A stretch of DNA of 64,000 nucleotides, taken from contig NZ_JARXWL010000005.1 of assembly GCF_029893325.1 (NCBI RefSeq), positions 1 to 64,000 of the forward strand. The letters are read 5' to 3'. The notes under the pieces were generated by a model. The model was not told where the DNA came from and ran no database searches. It saw only the letters and a program-made list of their open reading frames with translations. The first letter of the stretch is position 1; each line of letters opens with the position of its first letter. The position numbers were made by a program, and so were the translations under genes. Shown piece by piece: positions 34,398-43,407 of this stretch. This stretch comes from Enterococcus sp. PF1-24 (GTDB lineage: Bacteria; Bacillota; Bacilli; Lactobacillales; Enterococcaceae).

Positions 34398-35285
34398 ATG
34401 CCAGAGCAAAGACAGGAAAATTTATTGAAAAAACGTTTATTAGAACGTATTAATCAAGTTTCTGAAGAAGATTTAGATGATGAAGTGGATTTTACTGAAG
34501 CGTTTGACAACCTAAACTTAGAGAAAGAGGATACTAACTTGGCAGAAAATACAGCTGTTGAAGCAACTAACAATGACATTGAACTGTTGAAACAAGAATT
34601 AGCTCAAGCTCAAGCCGCGCAACAAGAGTTGTTACAAAAAAATACGCAACTTGAAAATGAAAATAAGCAATTAAAACAAGCTAGCTCTGCTTCAAACAAT
34701 GCCGTTGAAGGTGAACATTTAGAAGAATTACGCAAAGAGTTACAAAATGCGTTAAAAGAGAAATCTGATTTAGAAATTCAAGTTGGCCGTTTAAGAGCTG
34801 TTAATGATAAATATCTTGTTCAAAAAGATGTACTTGAAGCAGAAGTTAAAGCTTTACAAACATCTTATCAAGAAAAAGATAACGAATGTGAAGCAGCTAA
34901 TCAAGAATTGCGGACATTACGTTCAGCAACGAGTGGTAATGCTTCAAATGATGCCCAATTAACTGAGCTATTACAAGCGAAACAACAAGTTAATGATTTA
35001 TTATTCAAAAATCAAGCCTTGCAAGAAGAAGCGATTAAATCTCAACAAGAAATTGGTGAGGTAATGGTTTCAGCTAAGAAAGAAGCAACACGAATTGTTA
35101 GTGAAGCTAAAGTTGAAGCGAAACACATTATTAACTCTGCTGAATTAGAAATGTTAAACATTGGCAATCGTGCGAAAACAATTTCTAATGAAGTTGAAGA
35201 GTCTAAAAATGAAGTGATGGGTATTTATCATGAATTAGAAGAACGTTTAAATAAATTATCTCGTTTGGATAAATCTGAAAAATAA
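34398..35285 (+). CDS. Coiled-coil protein with DivIVA-like C-terminus, function unknown
   Basis: I do not recognise a named family with certainty. The 295-residue soluble acidic protein is almost all heptad-like coiled coil from about 60 to 290, after an acidic unstructured N-terminus. The C-terminal part (about 215-290, SAKKEATRIVSEAKVEAKHIINSAELEM) resembles the membrane-distal half of DivIVA/GpsB-type proteins, but the N-terminal lipid-binding DivIVA domain is not visible. The ATG at 34398 has a GGGGACG site. It is monocistronic, followed by a terminator at 35326-35365. A structural role at the division site or membrane is possible. Confidence 0.6.
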   Translation: MPEQRQENLLKKRLLERINQVSEEDLDDEVDFTEAFDNLNLEKEDTNLAENTAVEATNNDIELLKQELAQAQAAQQELLQKNTQLENENKQLKQASSASNNAVEGEHLEELRKELQNALKEKSDLEIQVGRLRAVNDKYLVQKDVLEAEVKALQTSYQEKDNECEAANQELRTLRSATSGNASNDAQLTELLQAKQQVNDLLFKNQALQEEAIKSQQEIGEVMVSAKKEATRIVSEAKVEAKHIINSAELEMLNIGNRAKTISNEVEESKNEVMGIYHELEERLNKLSRLDKSEK

Positions 35286-35325
35286 ACCATTACGCTTAAT
35301 CTTTTTATTGAATATTGAAAAATTG

Positions 35326-35366
35326 AACACAAAAGTTTGTTAACTAACAGACTTTTGTGTTTTTTA
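35326..35366 (+). terminator. Terminator after the coiled-coil gene
   Basis: An 11-bp stem (35326-35336 with 35351-35361) is followed by TTTT. Confidence 0.85.
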
Positions 35367-35412
35367 CAAATTATAAGTTGCAACGCTGGCAGGCAATTAA
35401 AGAGGTGTGGAC

Positions 35413-36375
35413 TTGAAAAAACTGAGTGATCAATTTGTATCCAATCTTTTATTGGTGGTTGGAGTTTTCACATTGATTTGGTATTTTTATGGCTTGAATA
35501 ATCAAGTAAATGCCGAAACACAAGATATCATTCTGGACTACTCACCAATTACTTTTGATGTTGTGATTGAAGAAGTGACTGAGGAAGAAAATGACTATAA
35601 CTATGAACCGATTACGGCAGACTTATCTCAGTACTATGTAAACTTAAGCAAACAGCTGAAAGAGGTTACGAAAGGCATCTCTGGTGATTTTGCGCTTGTT
35701 TATATGGATTTAGCGACGGGGCAAAAAGTTGCGATTAATGGTGATAAGCAATTTCACGGCGCTAGTACCACCAAAGTTCCTTTAGTAATGTTAATCAGTG
35801 ATAAAGTAGCTGCCGGTGAACTTTCTTGGCAGCAAGAAATTGCCTATGAAAAGGCCGATTATGAAGAAGGTACGGGAACCTTAATTAATGATTTGCAACC
35901 ACAGTATAAATTGGCTGATTTGGCCGAATTAACGATTACTGTTTCTGATAATGTGGCTAAAAATATGCTTTATCGTCAGCTAGGTGGTCAGCCTAAAGGC
36001 GTTCAAGAAATTTACGCTACTTATTTAGGTAAAATTGTTAAAAAAGGCGAGAATAAAATTTCTGCCAATGATGCTGTGGATATTTTAGAAATTCTTTATG
36101 AAGGTAGTGCTGAGCGAAAAGATTATCAACAACTAATTGATAACATGAAAAATACGGTTTATAAAGAACGCTTAGAAACAGCCGCAACAACTACCAAAGT
36201 CGCCCATAAAATTGGGACTTATGAAGCAAATGTCCATGATATTGGTATTTTTTATGGAAAAAAGCCTTACATTTTGACGGTTTATACTAACAATGTGGAA
36301 GATGCCAAAAGCATCATTACTAAGGTTTCTGATAAAGTTTGGCAATTTCAAGAAGAACAATATCCGAAAAAATAA
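35413..36375 (+). CDS. Membrane-anchored serine hydrolase of the class A beta-lactamase fold
   Basis: The 320-residue protein has an N-terminal membrane anchor (about 9-29) and an extracellular beta-lactamase/transpeptidase-fold domain. Catalytic motifs are STTK (Ser118-Lys121), SDN (178-180) and KIG (266-268). I do not see the ExxLN omega-loop motif of real class A beta-lactamases, so it more likely acts on peptidoglycan or is a penicillin-binding relative. I chose TTG 35413, since GTG 35407 overlaps the AGAGGTG ribosome binding site. It is monocistronic between terminators. Confidence 0.75.
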   Translation: MKKLSDQFVSNLLLVVGVFTLIWYFYGLNNQVNAETQDIILDYSPITFDVVIEEVTEEENDYNYEPITADLSQYYVNLSKQLKEVTKGISGDFALVYMDLATGQKVAINGDKQFHGASTTKVPLVMLISDKVAAGELSWQQEIAYEKADYEEGTGTLINDLQPQYKLADLAELTITVSDNVAKNMLYRQLGGQPKGVQEIYATYLGKIVKKGENKISANDAVDILEILYEGSAERKDYQQLIDNMKNTVYKERLETAATTTKVAHKIGTYEANVHDIGIFYGKKPYILTVYTNNVEDAKSIITKVSDKVWQFQEEQYPKK

Positions 36376-36376
36376 T

Positions 36377-36414
36377 AAAAACGGAAAACTCATTGTGAGT
36401 TTTCCGTTTTTTTA
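36377..36414. terminator. Bidirectional terminator between serine hydrolase gene and degV
   Basis: A 16-bp perfect stem (36377-36392 with 36396-36411) has a loop of 3 and A/T tails on both sides. Confidence 0.92.
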
Positions 36415-36422
36415 GTTAAGTT

Positions 36423-37280
36423 TTAATCTAACAACTGAATACCAAAGCCTAAAAGCCCAGGACCTGTATGAACCACTAAAGCTGGTGAAATTTGACCGAA
36501 AAACATTTTTTCGACATTTGGAAAAGTTTCTAACAAACGTTTTTTCATCATTTCAGCTTCTTCCAAGGCATTACCGTGAGCTACCGCTAAATTGAAGCGT
36601 TGATGTGGACCGATGAATTCGCGAATGAGTTCAATGGTACGATCAAAACTTTTTTTACGACCACGCGATTTTGCAACCGTATGATAAACACCGTCTTCAT
36701 TACAAGAAATAATCGGTACCAATTTTAAAGCTGTTCCCACAATTGAAGTCACTAAGCCGATACGGCCACCTTTTTGTAGATACTCTAAAGTTGCTACACT
36801 AAAGAAAACTTTATCTTTTAAGGATTGTACTTCTAATTTTTCAATGAAAGTTTCAAATGGTAATTCAGCTTTTAAGAGATCTGAAGCGTAAACACCTAAC
36901 AACCCAGCACCAATCCCAATATTTTTAGTATCAATCGTATGAACCGTTAAGCCTTCATAGTGTTCCCCTAACAAACGAACAGCGTTATAAGTTCCACTTA
37001 AGCCACTTGAAATGGTGATAGCAATAACTTTTTCATAACCTTTTGCTTTAATTTCATCAAAAATATTATTGATGAATTCGCCAGATGGTAGTGAAGTGCT
37101 TGGAATTTCTTCGGCAAAACGTTGATAAATTTCTTCGGCAGTAATGGTAACTTTATCAATATACTCGGCGTCTTTATAAATAATCTTTAAAGGAATCATA
37201 AAAAACTCTTCTTGGGCCATAATTTCTTCAGGGACATCGGTTCCAGAATCGACTAAAATCGCAATCTTATGTTTATTCAT
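36423..37280 (-). CDS. DegV family fatty-acid-binding protein
   Basis: The 285-residue cytosolic protein has the DegV pattern: ILVDSGTDVPEEI (about 8-20), STSLPSGEF, ITISSGLSGTYNA, and AHGNALEEAE. DegV proteins (FakB types) bind fatty acids and can present them to the kinase FakA for phosphorylation. The ATG at 37280 overlaps the upstream DUF1836 gene by 8 bases, so the two are translated together. Whether it serves FakA cannot be told here. Confidence 0.88.
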   Translation of the reverse strand: MNKHKIAILVDSGTDVPEEIMAQEEFFMIPLKIIYKDAEYIDKVTITAEEIYQRFAEEIPSTSLPSGEFINNIFDEIKAKGYEKVIAITISSGLSGTYNAVRLLGEHYEGLTVHTIDTKNIGIGAGLLGVYASDLLKAELPFETFIEKLEVQSLKDKVFFSVATLEYLQKGGRIGLVTSIVGTALKLVPIISCNEDGVYHTVAKSRGRKKSFDRTIELIREFIGPHQRFNLAVAHGNALEEAEMMKKRLLETFPNVEKMFFGQISPALVVHTGPGLLGFGIQLLD

Positions 37281-37833
37281 CTTTTTTACCTTCTTCTTTC
37301 ATGTAATCAATTTCTAAACAGATCATTTTTTGTGTCAATAACTTACTTGCAAAAGAAATCGTTGCGGATTTGACTGCTAAGTAATGAGGTGAACTTGTTT
37401 CATTGAAAATATCCACTTTTTCTCCTTTAGCGTAAGTCGCTACTAAATGGAGCGCATTTTCTTGTTCCTTACAAAACAAATTGTAGGCGTTACGAATCCC
37501 ATCAACTTTCCCTTGAAATAAAATGCCTTCTCTTATCTCAGCAATTGTTAAGACTTGTTTTAATAAAGTAATCGCAATTAAGAAAGCTAAATGAGTACGA
37601 TTGTAACGTTTTTTTACAGGTGGTGGAATCATTTGCGTTTTTACATAGTTATTAACCATCGCTTTAGTTAAACATGAATGATTGTCTTCAGAGGTAATCA
37701 TGCCTTTTTCTAAATACTTTTCAACTAAAGTTAACACTTGATCCATATATAATTCGATATCAGGCAAATCCTCCCAACGAGGTAGATGAAAGTTTTCGAT
37801 TTCATTTCCCCATTTTTGTAGCTCTTCTTTCAT
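37273..37833 (-). CDS. DUF1836 domain protein
   Basis: The 186-residue soluble protein belongs to DUF1836, judged from an N-terminal LPRWEDLPDIELYMDQVLTLVEKYL stretch, the TKAMVNNYVKTQMIPPPVKKRYNRTHLAFL segment (about 57-86) that looks like a winged-helix or MerR-type DNA-contact region, and an all-helical C-terminus. ATG 37833 follows AGGAGG. It is the first gene of a two-gene operon with degV, from a strong promoter at 37944-37972. A regulatory role is inferred only from the fold-like pattern. Confidence 0.72.
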   Translation of the reverse strand: MKEELQKWGNEIENFHLPRWEDLPDIELYMDQVLTLVEKYLEKGMITSEDNHSCLTKAMVNNYVKTQMIPPPVKKRYNRTHLAFLIAITLLKQVLTIAEIREGILFQGKVDGIRNAYNLFCKEQENALHLVATYAKGEKVDIFNETSSPHYLAVKSATISFASKLLTQKMICLEIDYMKEEGKKDE

Positions 37834-37943
37834 GTGAAACTGATCCTCCTTGACCTGTAAATTTTGTAGTAAAACTTAACAAAGTAATTACTATGTTAAA
37901 AAGACAGTCGGCTTTTTAGAAAACGGTTAACGATTTCAATAAC

Positions 37944-37972
37944 ATTATAGTGGGGTTTGCGAAACTAGTCAA
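37944..37972 (-). promoter_or_regulatory. Promoter of DUF1836-degV
   Basis: On the minus strand TTGACT (37972-37967), 17 bases, TATAAT (37949-37944). Confidence 0.8.
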
Positions 37973-38043
37973 CATAGTTTTTAAAACTACGTGTGTGATT
38001 TAATAAATTTATAAGCTTTTCCAAGTAAAAAGCCTTTTTTCAG

Positions 38044-38072
38044 TTGCTTTTTAAAAATGACAGTGATAAGAT
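38044..38072 (+). promoter_or_regulatory. Promoter of tRNA-Lys
   Basis: TTGCTT (38044-38049), 17 bases, TAAGAT (38067-38072), 18 bases before the mature tRNA end. Confidence 0.6.
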
Positions 38073-38090
38073 ATTCACGTGGTTATTTTT

Positions 38091-38163
38091 GCCTCCTTAG
38101 CTCAGTTGGTAGAGCAGTAGACTCTTAATCTATGGGTCACAGGTTCGAGCCCTGTAGGGGGCA
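38091..38163 (+). tRNA. tRNA-Lys (anticodon CTT)
   Basis: A complete cloverleaf folds: acceptor GCCTCCT/AGGGGGC, D stem GCTC/GAGC, anticodon stem GTAGA/TCTAT with loop CTCTTAA, T arm ACAGG-TTCGAGC-CCTGT, discriminator A. The anticodon CTT reads AAG. CCA is not encoded. It is a single-gene unit with its own promoter and terminator. Confidence 0.95.
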
Positions 38164-38180
38164 TTGGGTGCCAAACCCAC

Positions 38181-38248
38181 GAGGACGGAGAAACATCGGC
38201 GTTGTTTACAACGTTTCGAAGATGTTTCTCGCGTTCTCTTTTTTTAAT
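38181..38248 (+). terminator. Terminator of tRNA-Lys
   Basis: A long hairpin pairs 38181-38197 with 38221-38238 (17 bp, one wobble, one bulge) around a nested 5-bp hairpin (38200-38213), followed by seven T residues. Confidence 0.85.
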
Positions 38249-38307
38249 CTTTATTTCAGCGAATTTTGTTTGAAAAAGCAAAAGGTGAAAGCGTCGCAAA
38301 AATAAGG

Positions 38308-38313
38308 TATAAT
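38308..38313 (+). promoter_or_regulatory. -10 element of the walR promoter
   Basis: A perfect TATAAT has only a weak -35 (GTGAAA at 38285-38290, 17-base spacer). The transcript would have a leader of about 105 bases before walR. Confidence 0.5.
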
Positions 38314-38423
38314 GTTTTTAACAATAAAAATGAAAGAAAGTATTTAGCTGCCAATGTTTGCTGATTTTTTCAAAAAGAGAAAGCAACATTTTCCGCTGGA
38401 ACAATATTATGAGGTGAATAGAG

Positions 38424-39125
38424 ATGAAAAAGATTTTAGTTGTCGATGATGAAAAGCCGATTTCGGATATTGTCAAATTTAACTTAACTAAAGAAGGTTA
38501 TGAAGTTCATACAGCTTATGACGGGGAAGAAGCTTTAGCGATGGTTGAAGAAGTAGTTCCTGATTTAATTCTGTTGGATTTAATGTTACCTAAAATTGAT
38601 GGTTTAGAAGTTGCACGGGAAGTTCGTAAAACTCACGATATGCCAATTATTATGGTGACTGCTAAAGATTCTGAAATTGATAAAGTTTTAGGTTTAGAGT
38701 TAGGTGCAGATGATTATGTAACCAAACCATTTTCTAATCGTGAATTAGTAGCGCGGGTTAAAGCAAATTTACGTCGTGGTGCGACTACGAAAGAAAGCAA
38801 TGACCGCAACCAAGGAGAAATAGCAATTGGTGATTTAACAATTCATCCTGATGCTTATATGGTTACTAAACGGGGCGACTCTATTGAGTTAACGCATCGT
38901 GAATTTGAATTATTACATTATTTAGGTAAACACCTTGGTCAAGTAATGACCCGAGAACATTTACTACAAACGGTGTGGGGTTACGACTATTTTGGTGATG
39001 TCCGAACAGTCGATGTTACCGTTCGGAGATTACGTGAAAAAATTGAAGACAACCCAAGTCATCCTAACTATTTAGTGACTCGCCGTGGCGTTGGTTACTA
39101 TTTAAGAAATCCGGAACAGGAGTAA
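38424..39125 (+). CDS. walR: Response regulator WalR (YycF)
   Basis: The 233-residue OmpR-family regulator is the essential controller of cell-wall turnover in low-GC Gram-positives. The receiver domain (1-120) has acidic pocket Asp8/Asp9, phosphoacceptor Asp52, Thr79 and Lys101. The C-terminal winged helix (about 135-230) has [18 protein letters not shown] 38424 follows GAGGTG. It begins walR-walK-walH-walI-(small membrane gene)-walJ. Confidence 0.97.
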   Translation: MKKILVVDDEKPISDIVKFNLTKEGYEVHTAYDGEEALAMVEEVVPDLILLDLMLPKIDGLEVAREVRKTHDMPIIMVTAKDSEIDKVLGLELGADDYVTKPFSNRELVARVKANLRRGATTKESNDRNQGEIAIGDLTIHPDAYMVTKRGDSIELTHREFELLHYLGKHLGQVMTREHLLQTVWGYDYFGDVRTVDVTVRRLREKIEDNPSHPNYLVTRRGVGYYLRNPEQE

Positions 39126-39131
39126 GCATTT

Positions 39132-40952
39132 ATGGAGAAAAAAGTCCGATTTTTTCAGTCGGTTAACTTTAAGATTGCGGTCGCGTTTATCTTAATTTTA
39201 CTGATTTCTATTGAAATTATTGGTGCTTATTTTATCCGGGGGTTGGAGAACTCAACGATTGATTCTTTTTACAGTTCTATGGATCAACGCACAACTTCAA
39301 TGGCAGCGACGATTCGTTCTGAGCTAAATGATACTAAAGAAAGTGCAGATGAAGTTCAACAGATTGTTGAAAATAATTTTACTTCTGATGTTTTAGAAAT
39401 TCGGGTAGTTGACGAAAATAATGTAATTTTAGCCGCGAAAGATACTCGCAATAGTAATTTAGTTGGTACTAAAAATGATTATAGCGATTTAAATGCCTTT
39501 ACTTTAAAAAGTGAAGATGCAGTTGATGAGGAAGGTAAACGCGTTCATATCACAGTACGCCCCATTCAAGATCCGAGTGGGGATGCTGTGATTGGTGCGT
39601 TATACGTCCGTAGTAATTTGGAACGGAAATATACCGAAATTAATCGGATTGCCGTCATCTTTTTTAGCGCTTCTTTAATTGCGGCTTTAATCTCAGTAAT
39701 CATTACTTTTTTAGTTTCGCGTTCCATTACGCAGCCAATTGAAGAAATGCGCTTGTTAGCAGTCAGAATCGCTAATGGCGATTACACTGGTCGAGCAAAG
39801 ATTTATGGTAAAGATGAATTAAGTCAATTAGGAGAATCCTTTAATCAGTTGTCTGAGCGGATTGAAGAAGCACAAGATTCAATGGAATCAGAGCGGAATC
39901 GACTGGATAGCGTGTTAACCCATATGACTGACGGGGTAATTGCTACCGATCGTCGTGGTAAAGTAATTACAATTAATGATATGGCCTTATCTTTATTAGG
40001 CGTGACTAGTGAAGAAACTATTGGGATGTCGATTTTAACTTTATTAGATATTGAAAAAGAGTATACTTTCCGACGTTTATTAGAAGAAACGGAAGATTTA
40101 ATTTTAGACCGTTCTAATTCTCATCGGGAAAGCGATCAATTGATTATTAAAGTTAACTTTTCAATGTTGCGACGAGATTCTGGTTTTATTAGCGGGATTG
40201 TTGCGGTGCTTCATGATGTAACAGAACAAGAGCGGACAGAGCAAGAGCGACGAGAATTTGTTTCTAACGTTTCTCATGAATTACGGACACCTTTAACAAG
40301 TATGCGCAGCTATATTGAAGCTTTAAGCGAAGGGGCTTGGCAAGATGAAGAATTAGCCCCCAACTTTTTAAATGTTACATTAGAGGAAACCGATCGTATG
40401 ATTCGCATGATTAATGATCTGTTAAGCCTAACTAAGATGGATAATGGTAAGACAACTGTTCAAAAAGAACTAGTCAATTTTAATGAATTTGTTAACTTTA
40501 TTTTGGATCGCTTTGATATGATGGTTAATAATCAAGAGAAGAAATATGTGATTCGTCGTGAGTTTACCCAACGAGATTTATGGGTAGAAGCCGATCCAGA
40601 TAAAATGACTCAGGTAATTGATAATATTATGAATAACGCCATTAAATATTCACCAGATGGCGGTGCGATTACTTGTCGTTTAATTGAAACCCACAATAAT
40701 ATTATTTTTAGTATTAGTGATCAAGGTTTAGGGATTCCCCGCAAAGATTTAGGGCGGGTTTTTGACCGTTTTTATCGGGTGGATAAAGCACGGGCTCGTG
40801 CGCAAGGTGGTACTGGTTTAGGATTAGCAATTTCAAAAGAAGTTGTGAAAGCCCACGAAGGCTCGATTTGGGCAGAGAGTCAAGAAGGCAAAGGCTCGAC
40901 TTTTTATATTGCCTTACCTTATGAACCTTATGAGGAGGACTGGTGGGAATGA
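39132..40952 (+). CDS. walK: Sensor histidine kinase WalK (YycG)
   Basis: The 606-residue membrane kinase has TM1 (about 12-36), an extracellular Cache-like domain (about 37-172), TM2 (about 173-195), HAMP (about 196-248), PAS (about 255-365), HisKA with SHELRTPLTS (phosphorylated His382) and the ATPase domain with N box DNIMNNAIKYS and GLGIPRKDLGRVFDRFYR. PAS residues His264, Asp267, His361 and Glu365 align with the metal-binding set described in S. aureus WalK. It starts six bases after walR and overlaps walH by 4. Confidence 0.97.
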   Translation: MEKKVRFFQSVNFKIAVAFILILLISIEIIGAYFIRGLENSTIDSFYSSMDQRTTSMAATIRSELNDTKESADEVQQIVENNFTSDVLEIRVVDENNVILAAKDTRNSNLVGTKNDYSDLNAFTLKSEDAVDEEGKRVHITVRPIQDPSGDAVIGALYVRSNLERKYTEINRIAVIFFSASLIAALISVIITFLVSRSITQPIEEMRLLAVRIANGDYTGRAKIYGKDELSQLGESFNQLSERIEEAQDSMESERNRLDSVLTHMTDGVIATDRRGKVITINDMALSLLGVTSEETIGMSILTLLDIEKEYTFRRLLEETEDLILDRSNSHRESDQLIIKVNFSMLRRDSGFISGIVAVLHDVTEQERTEQERREFVSNVSHELRTPLTSMRSYIEALSEGAWQDEELAPNFLNVTLEETDRMIRMINDLLSLTKMDNGKTTVQKELVNFNEFVNFILDRFDMMVNNQEKKYVIRREFTQRDLWVEADPDKMTQVIDNIMNNAIKYSPDGGAITCRLIETHNNIIFSISDQGLGIPRKDLGRVFDRFYRVDKARARAQGGTGLGLAISKEVVKAHEGSIWAESQEGKGSTFYIALPYEPYEEDWWE

Positions 40953-42253
40953 AAATTTCTGAACGATTTGTGAGGCTCCTGTTAGTCTCTTTAATTGGTT
41001 TAAGTTTATATTTTTCTTATAATATATGGTTGAGCCCAGCTCATACTAAACGTTTTTCCACAGATACTAAGCAATTAGTGACGGAAAATCAAAATTATCG
41101 CAAGATGACGGATACCTTTTTGCCTTTACAACTTGCTTGGCTGCAAGAGGATACGATTAAAGGTACCCAAAGTGAAAATTTAATTAGTCAGGTTCAAGAG
41201 CAATTAGCTAAAGATACGGTTGGGGTATTAGCGGTGGTTGTTTATCAAAATGAAAAAGATTTTGCGGAGTATCTACAAATTTCAGAAGGCATTGAGTTGC
41301 TATATGAAAGTCCGTTTTCATTAGCTGAGTATTTAAAAATTTATCATTTTGATATTAAAGATTCTGATGAAGCAGAAAATTATCTGTTTTCTAAAGTTCA
41401 AATTGATTTTACGAATCAACAAGTAAATTTTATGAATGTAAAAGAACACACGGTTTATCAATTAGCTTTTTCTGGAAAAGCGGATAAGTATCAACAAATT
41501 ATGGCAGAAAAAATGCCTAACTTACTTGATGTAACACGGGATAATACTTATAACTTAGGGCGTTATAATATTGATGAAAGTATTTCTTTAAAAAAATATA
41601 GCTATATCTTATCTACCCAATCTTTTACATTGTTTAGTAATGCTTTCTTTCAAGATGTGGAAAATGTCAATAACGAAACCAATTCGGTTTATTCTAGCGG
41701 TGAAGAGCGCTTAACGGTTAACGCTGGTAATATTGAGCAATTGGTTGATTTTAGAGGACAGTTACCATTGGAAACTGGACTAGATAATGTATACACGCAA
41801 AGTTTTGATTATGTAAAAAAATTAGGCACTAATTTTGGGAATTTACGCTATTTTGATCGTGATAAAAATACGGTTAATTATCGTTTCTTAGTAGAAGGAT
41901 ATCCGGTGTTTAGTGAATTTTCACAAGGCTTGTTAAGCGTAACAGCGGATAGCACGGTTTCTGAAGATAGCAAAGCAATTCATATTCAAGGAAGCACCAA
42001 CACGATTCAAGTACCGATTCCTTCTGATGAAGTGGCGGAGTTGCAACCAACAGCTACTATTAAAGATGAGTTGTTAGCAGCTGGTGTTGAAGAATCTGAA
42101 ATTTCTTCAATTATTATTGGCTACACCTGGGAAAGTATTGAAGGCAATACTCGGGTGGTCAATTTAACGCCAGAATGGTACGTTTGCTACAGTGGTACTT
42201 GGTATCAAGCGGAAAAATTAATCCAGCAATCGCAAGTAAAGGAGGCGGATTAA
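40949..42253 (+). CDS. walH: WalK accessory protein WalH (YycH)
   Basis: The 434-residue protein has one N-terminal transmembrane helix and a large extracellular domain. WalH and WalI bind WalK in the membrane and tune its activity (inhibitory in Bacillus, activating in Staphylococcus). ATG 40949 overlaps the walK stop (ATGA) ten bases after GAGGAGG; GTG 40943 is a less well-spaced alternative. Identity rests on position and architecture, as the family is poorly conserved. Confidence 0.9.
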   Translation: MKISERFVRLLLVSLIGLSLYFSYNIWLSPAHTKRFSTDTKQLVTENQNYRKMTDTFLPLQLAWLQEDTIKGTQSENLISQVQEQLAKDTVGVLAVVVYQNEKDFAEYLQISEGIELLYESPFSLAEYLKIYHFDIKDSDEAENYLFSKVQIDFTNQQVNFMNVKEHTVYQLAFSGKADKYQQIMAEKMPNLLDVTRDNTYNLGRYNIDESISLKKYSYILSTQSFTLFSNAFFQDVENVNNETNSVYSSGEERLTVNAGNIEQLVDFRGQLPLETGLDNVYTQSFDYVKKLGTNFGNLRYFDRDKNTVNYRFLVEGYPVFSEFSQGLLSVTADSTVSEDSKAIHIQGSTNTIQVPIPSDEVAELQPTATIKDELLAAGVEESEISSIIIGYTWESIEGNTRVVNLTPEWYVCYSGTWYQAEKLIQQSQVKEAD

Positions 42254-43099
42254 TTGAATTTTAAACGAATTGAATGGGTTTTTGTCGTTGCCTTTTGCTT
42301 GTTAAACATTTTCTTATTTGTCCTTTATCAAGATGGCGTGAAAGAAACTCACAATGTGACTAGTTCCAATAAAACAGAGTCAATTGAAACGTTGTTGAAA
42401 AAAGATCAAATCACTTTTAACGATGATTTCTCTCAGGAACGTCTTTCTGGGTATTATTTAAGTGGGGAGCAACTTGATTTTAATCAATATTTGAAAGAAC
42501 AAAGTAAAACAGTAACAGGTAATAAAACAACCAATCGCGATTATACTTTAACTGAAATTCTTGACAGTAAACAACTGTTACAAGCAGATCAATTAAGCAA
42601 TAGCTTACAAAGTTTTTTTGCTAAAGATCAATTTATTTTATTTAGTGATGAATATCAATATTTAGAAAATCTATCAATTATTACTGATGAAGATTTAGAA
42701 GTGGTGGCGGGGCAAACCTTTGAAGGAATTCCCTTTAACGATGAATTTTCAAAGTTGGTGCTGAAATTAGCAAAAGACAATGATGAAATGTATCAAATTG
42801 AAAGTTATAGCCAAACTTATATTATTAACATTCAAGAGTTACGAGAAAAAATGGAATTATATTCTGAAAGAGAAGCGATTCAAACGCTATACAAAAATAG
42901 TCGCCTACCAAAAGGCTCTGAAATTCTCTGGACGCAACTGGCTTATTCACGAATTATGGATGTTTATGAAAAAGATATTTATGTGCCAGTTTGGTTTGTA
43001 GCTCTTAAAACAGAGGATAGCCAACAAATTGAAAGCGTCAATGCCCTAAACAATACGGTGATTACTACTAACACGGTTTTAAAAGTAGCTAGTGAATAA
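42254..43099 (+). CDS. walI: WalK accessory protein WalI (YycI)
   Basis: The 281-residue protein has an N-terminal transmembrane helix (about 6-24, WVFVVAFCLLNIFLFVLY) and an extracellular domain with the typical YycI sequence around YSRIMDVYEKDIYVPVWFVAL near its end. The start TTG 42254 directly abuts the walH stop and follows AGGAGG. It is fourth in the wal cluster and works with WalH on WalK. Confidence 0.92.
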   Translation: MNFKRIEWVFVVAFCLLNIFLFVLYQDGVKETHNVTSSNKTESIETLLKKDQITFNDDFSQERLSGYYLSGEQLDFNQYLKEQSKTVTGNKTTNRDYTLTEILDSKQLLQADQLSNSLQSFFAKDQFILFSDEYQYLENLSIITDEDLEVVAGQTFEGIPFNDEFSKLVLKLAKDNDEMYQIESYSQTYIINIQELREKMELYSEREAIQTLYKNSRLPKGSEILWTQLAYSRIMDVYEKDIYVPVWFVALKTEDSQQIESVNALNNTVITTNTVLKVASE

Positions 43100-43124
43100 A
43101 AATTAGTTGAAAAGAGGAACCAAT

Positions 43125-43313
43125 ATGTTTAAATATGCTGTAGTGGGTTTAGTTGTATTGCTAATAGGACTTCAATTAATATTTATTGCTAGTCCACTAG
43201 GTGTTTCAAGTTTACCGGCAACTTGTTTATGTATCGTTGGTGTTTTAATAATACTTGCAGCATTTTGGAAATCTATGAAAAATGCTCAGGAAGAATCGAG
43301 AAAAGATAAATAA
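43125..43313 (+). CDS. Small two-helix membrane protein in the wal cluster
   Basis: I do not recognise this 62-residue protein. Two hydrophobic helices (about 4-24 and 32-50) are joined by a short turn, followed by a charged cytosolic-type tail (KNAQEESRKDK). ATG 43125 follows AAAGAGGAA. It lies 25 bases after walI and 94 before walJ, on the same strand with no terminator between, so it is probably co-transcribed with the wal genes. In the standard walRKHIJ order walI is followed directly by walJ, so this gene is an insertion. Confidence 0.7.
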   Translation: MFKYAVVGLVVLLIGLQLIFIASPLGVSSLPATCLCIVGVLIILAAFWKSMKNAQEESRKDK

Positions 43314-43407
43314 TTCACGCCTTGATTGAATAATCTTTGAAAGATTGCTAAGATAACGGTGGATAGTAAAAAAATGTAAGACAAGAACGGAAGGAAGTTA
43401 GTTGTTC

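Noticed and set aside
37916-37930. CcpA cre-like sequence near the DUF1836-degV promoter
   Set aside because: It matches only about 10 of 14 positions and lacks the required central CGYT, so it is below what I would call.
38102-38299. Minus-strand open frame over tRNA-Lys and its terminator
   Set aside because: The region is a folded tRNA plus terminator on the plus strand. No coding signal is present.
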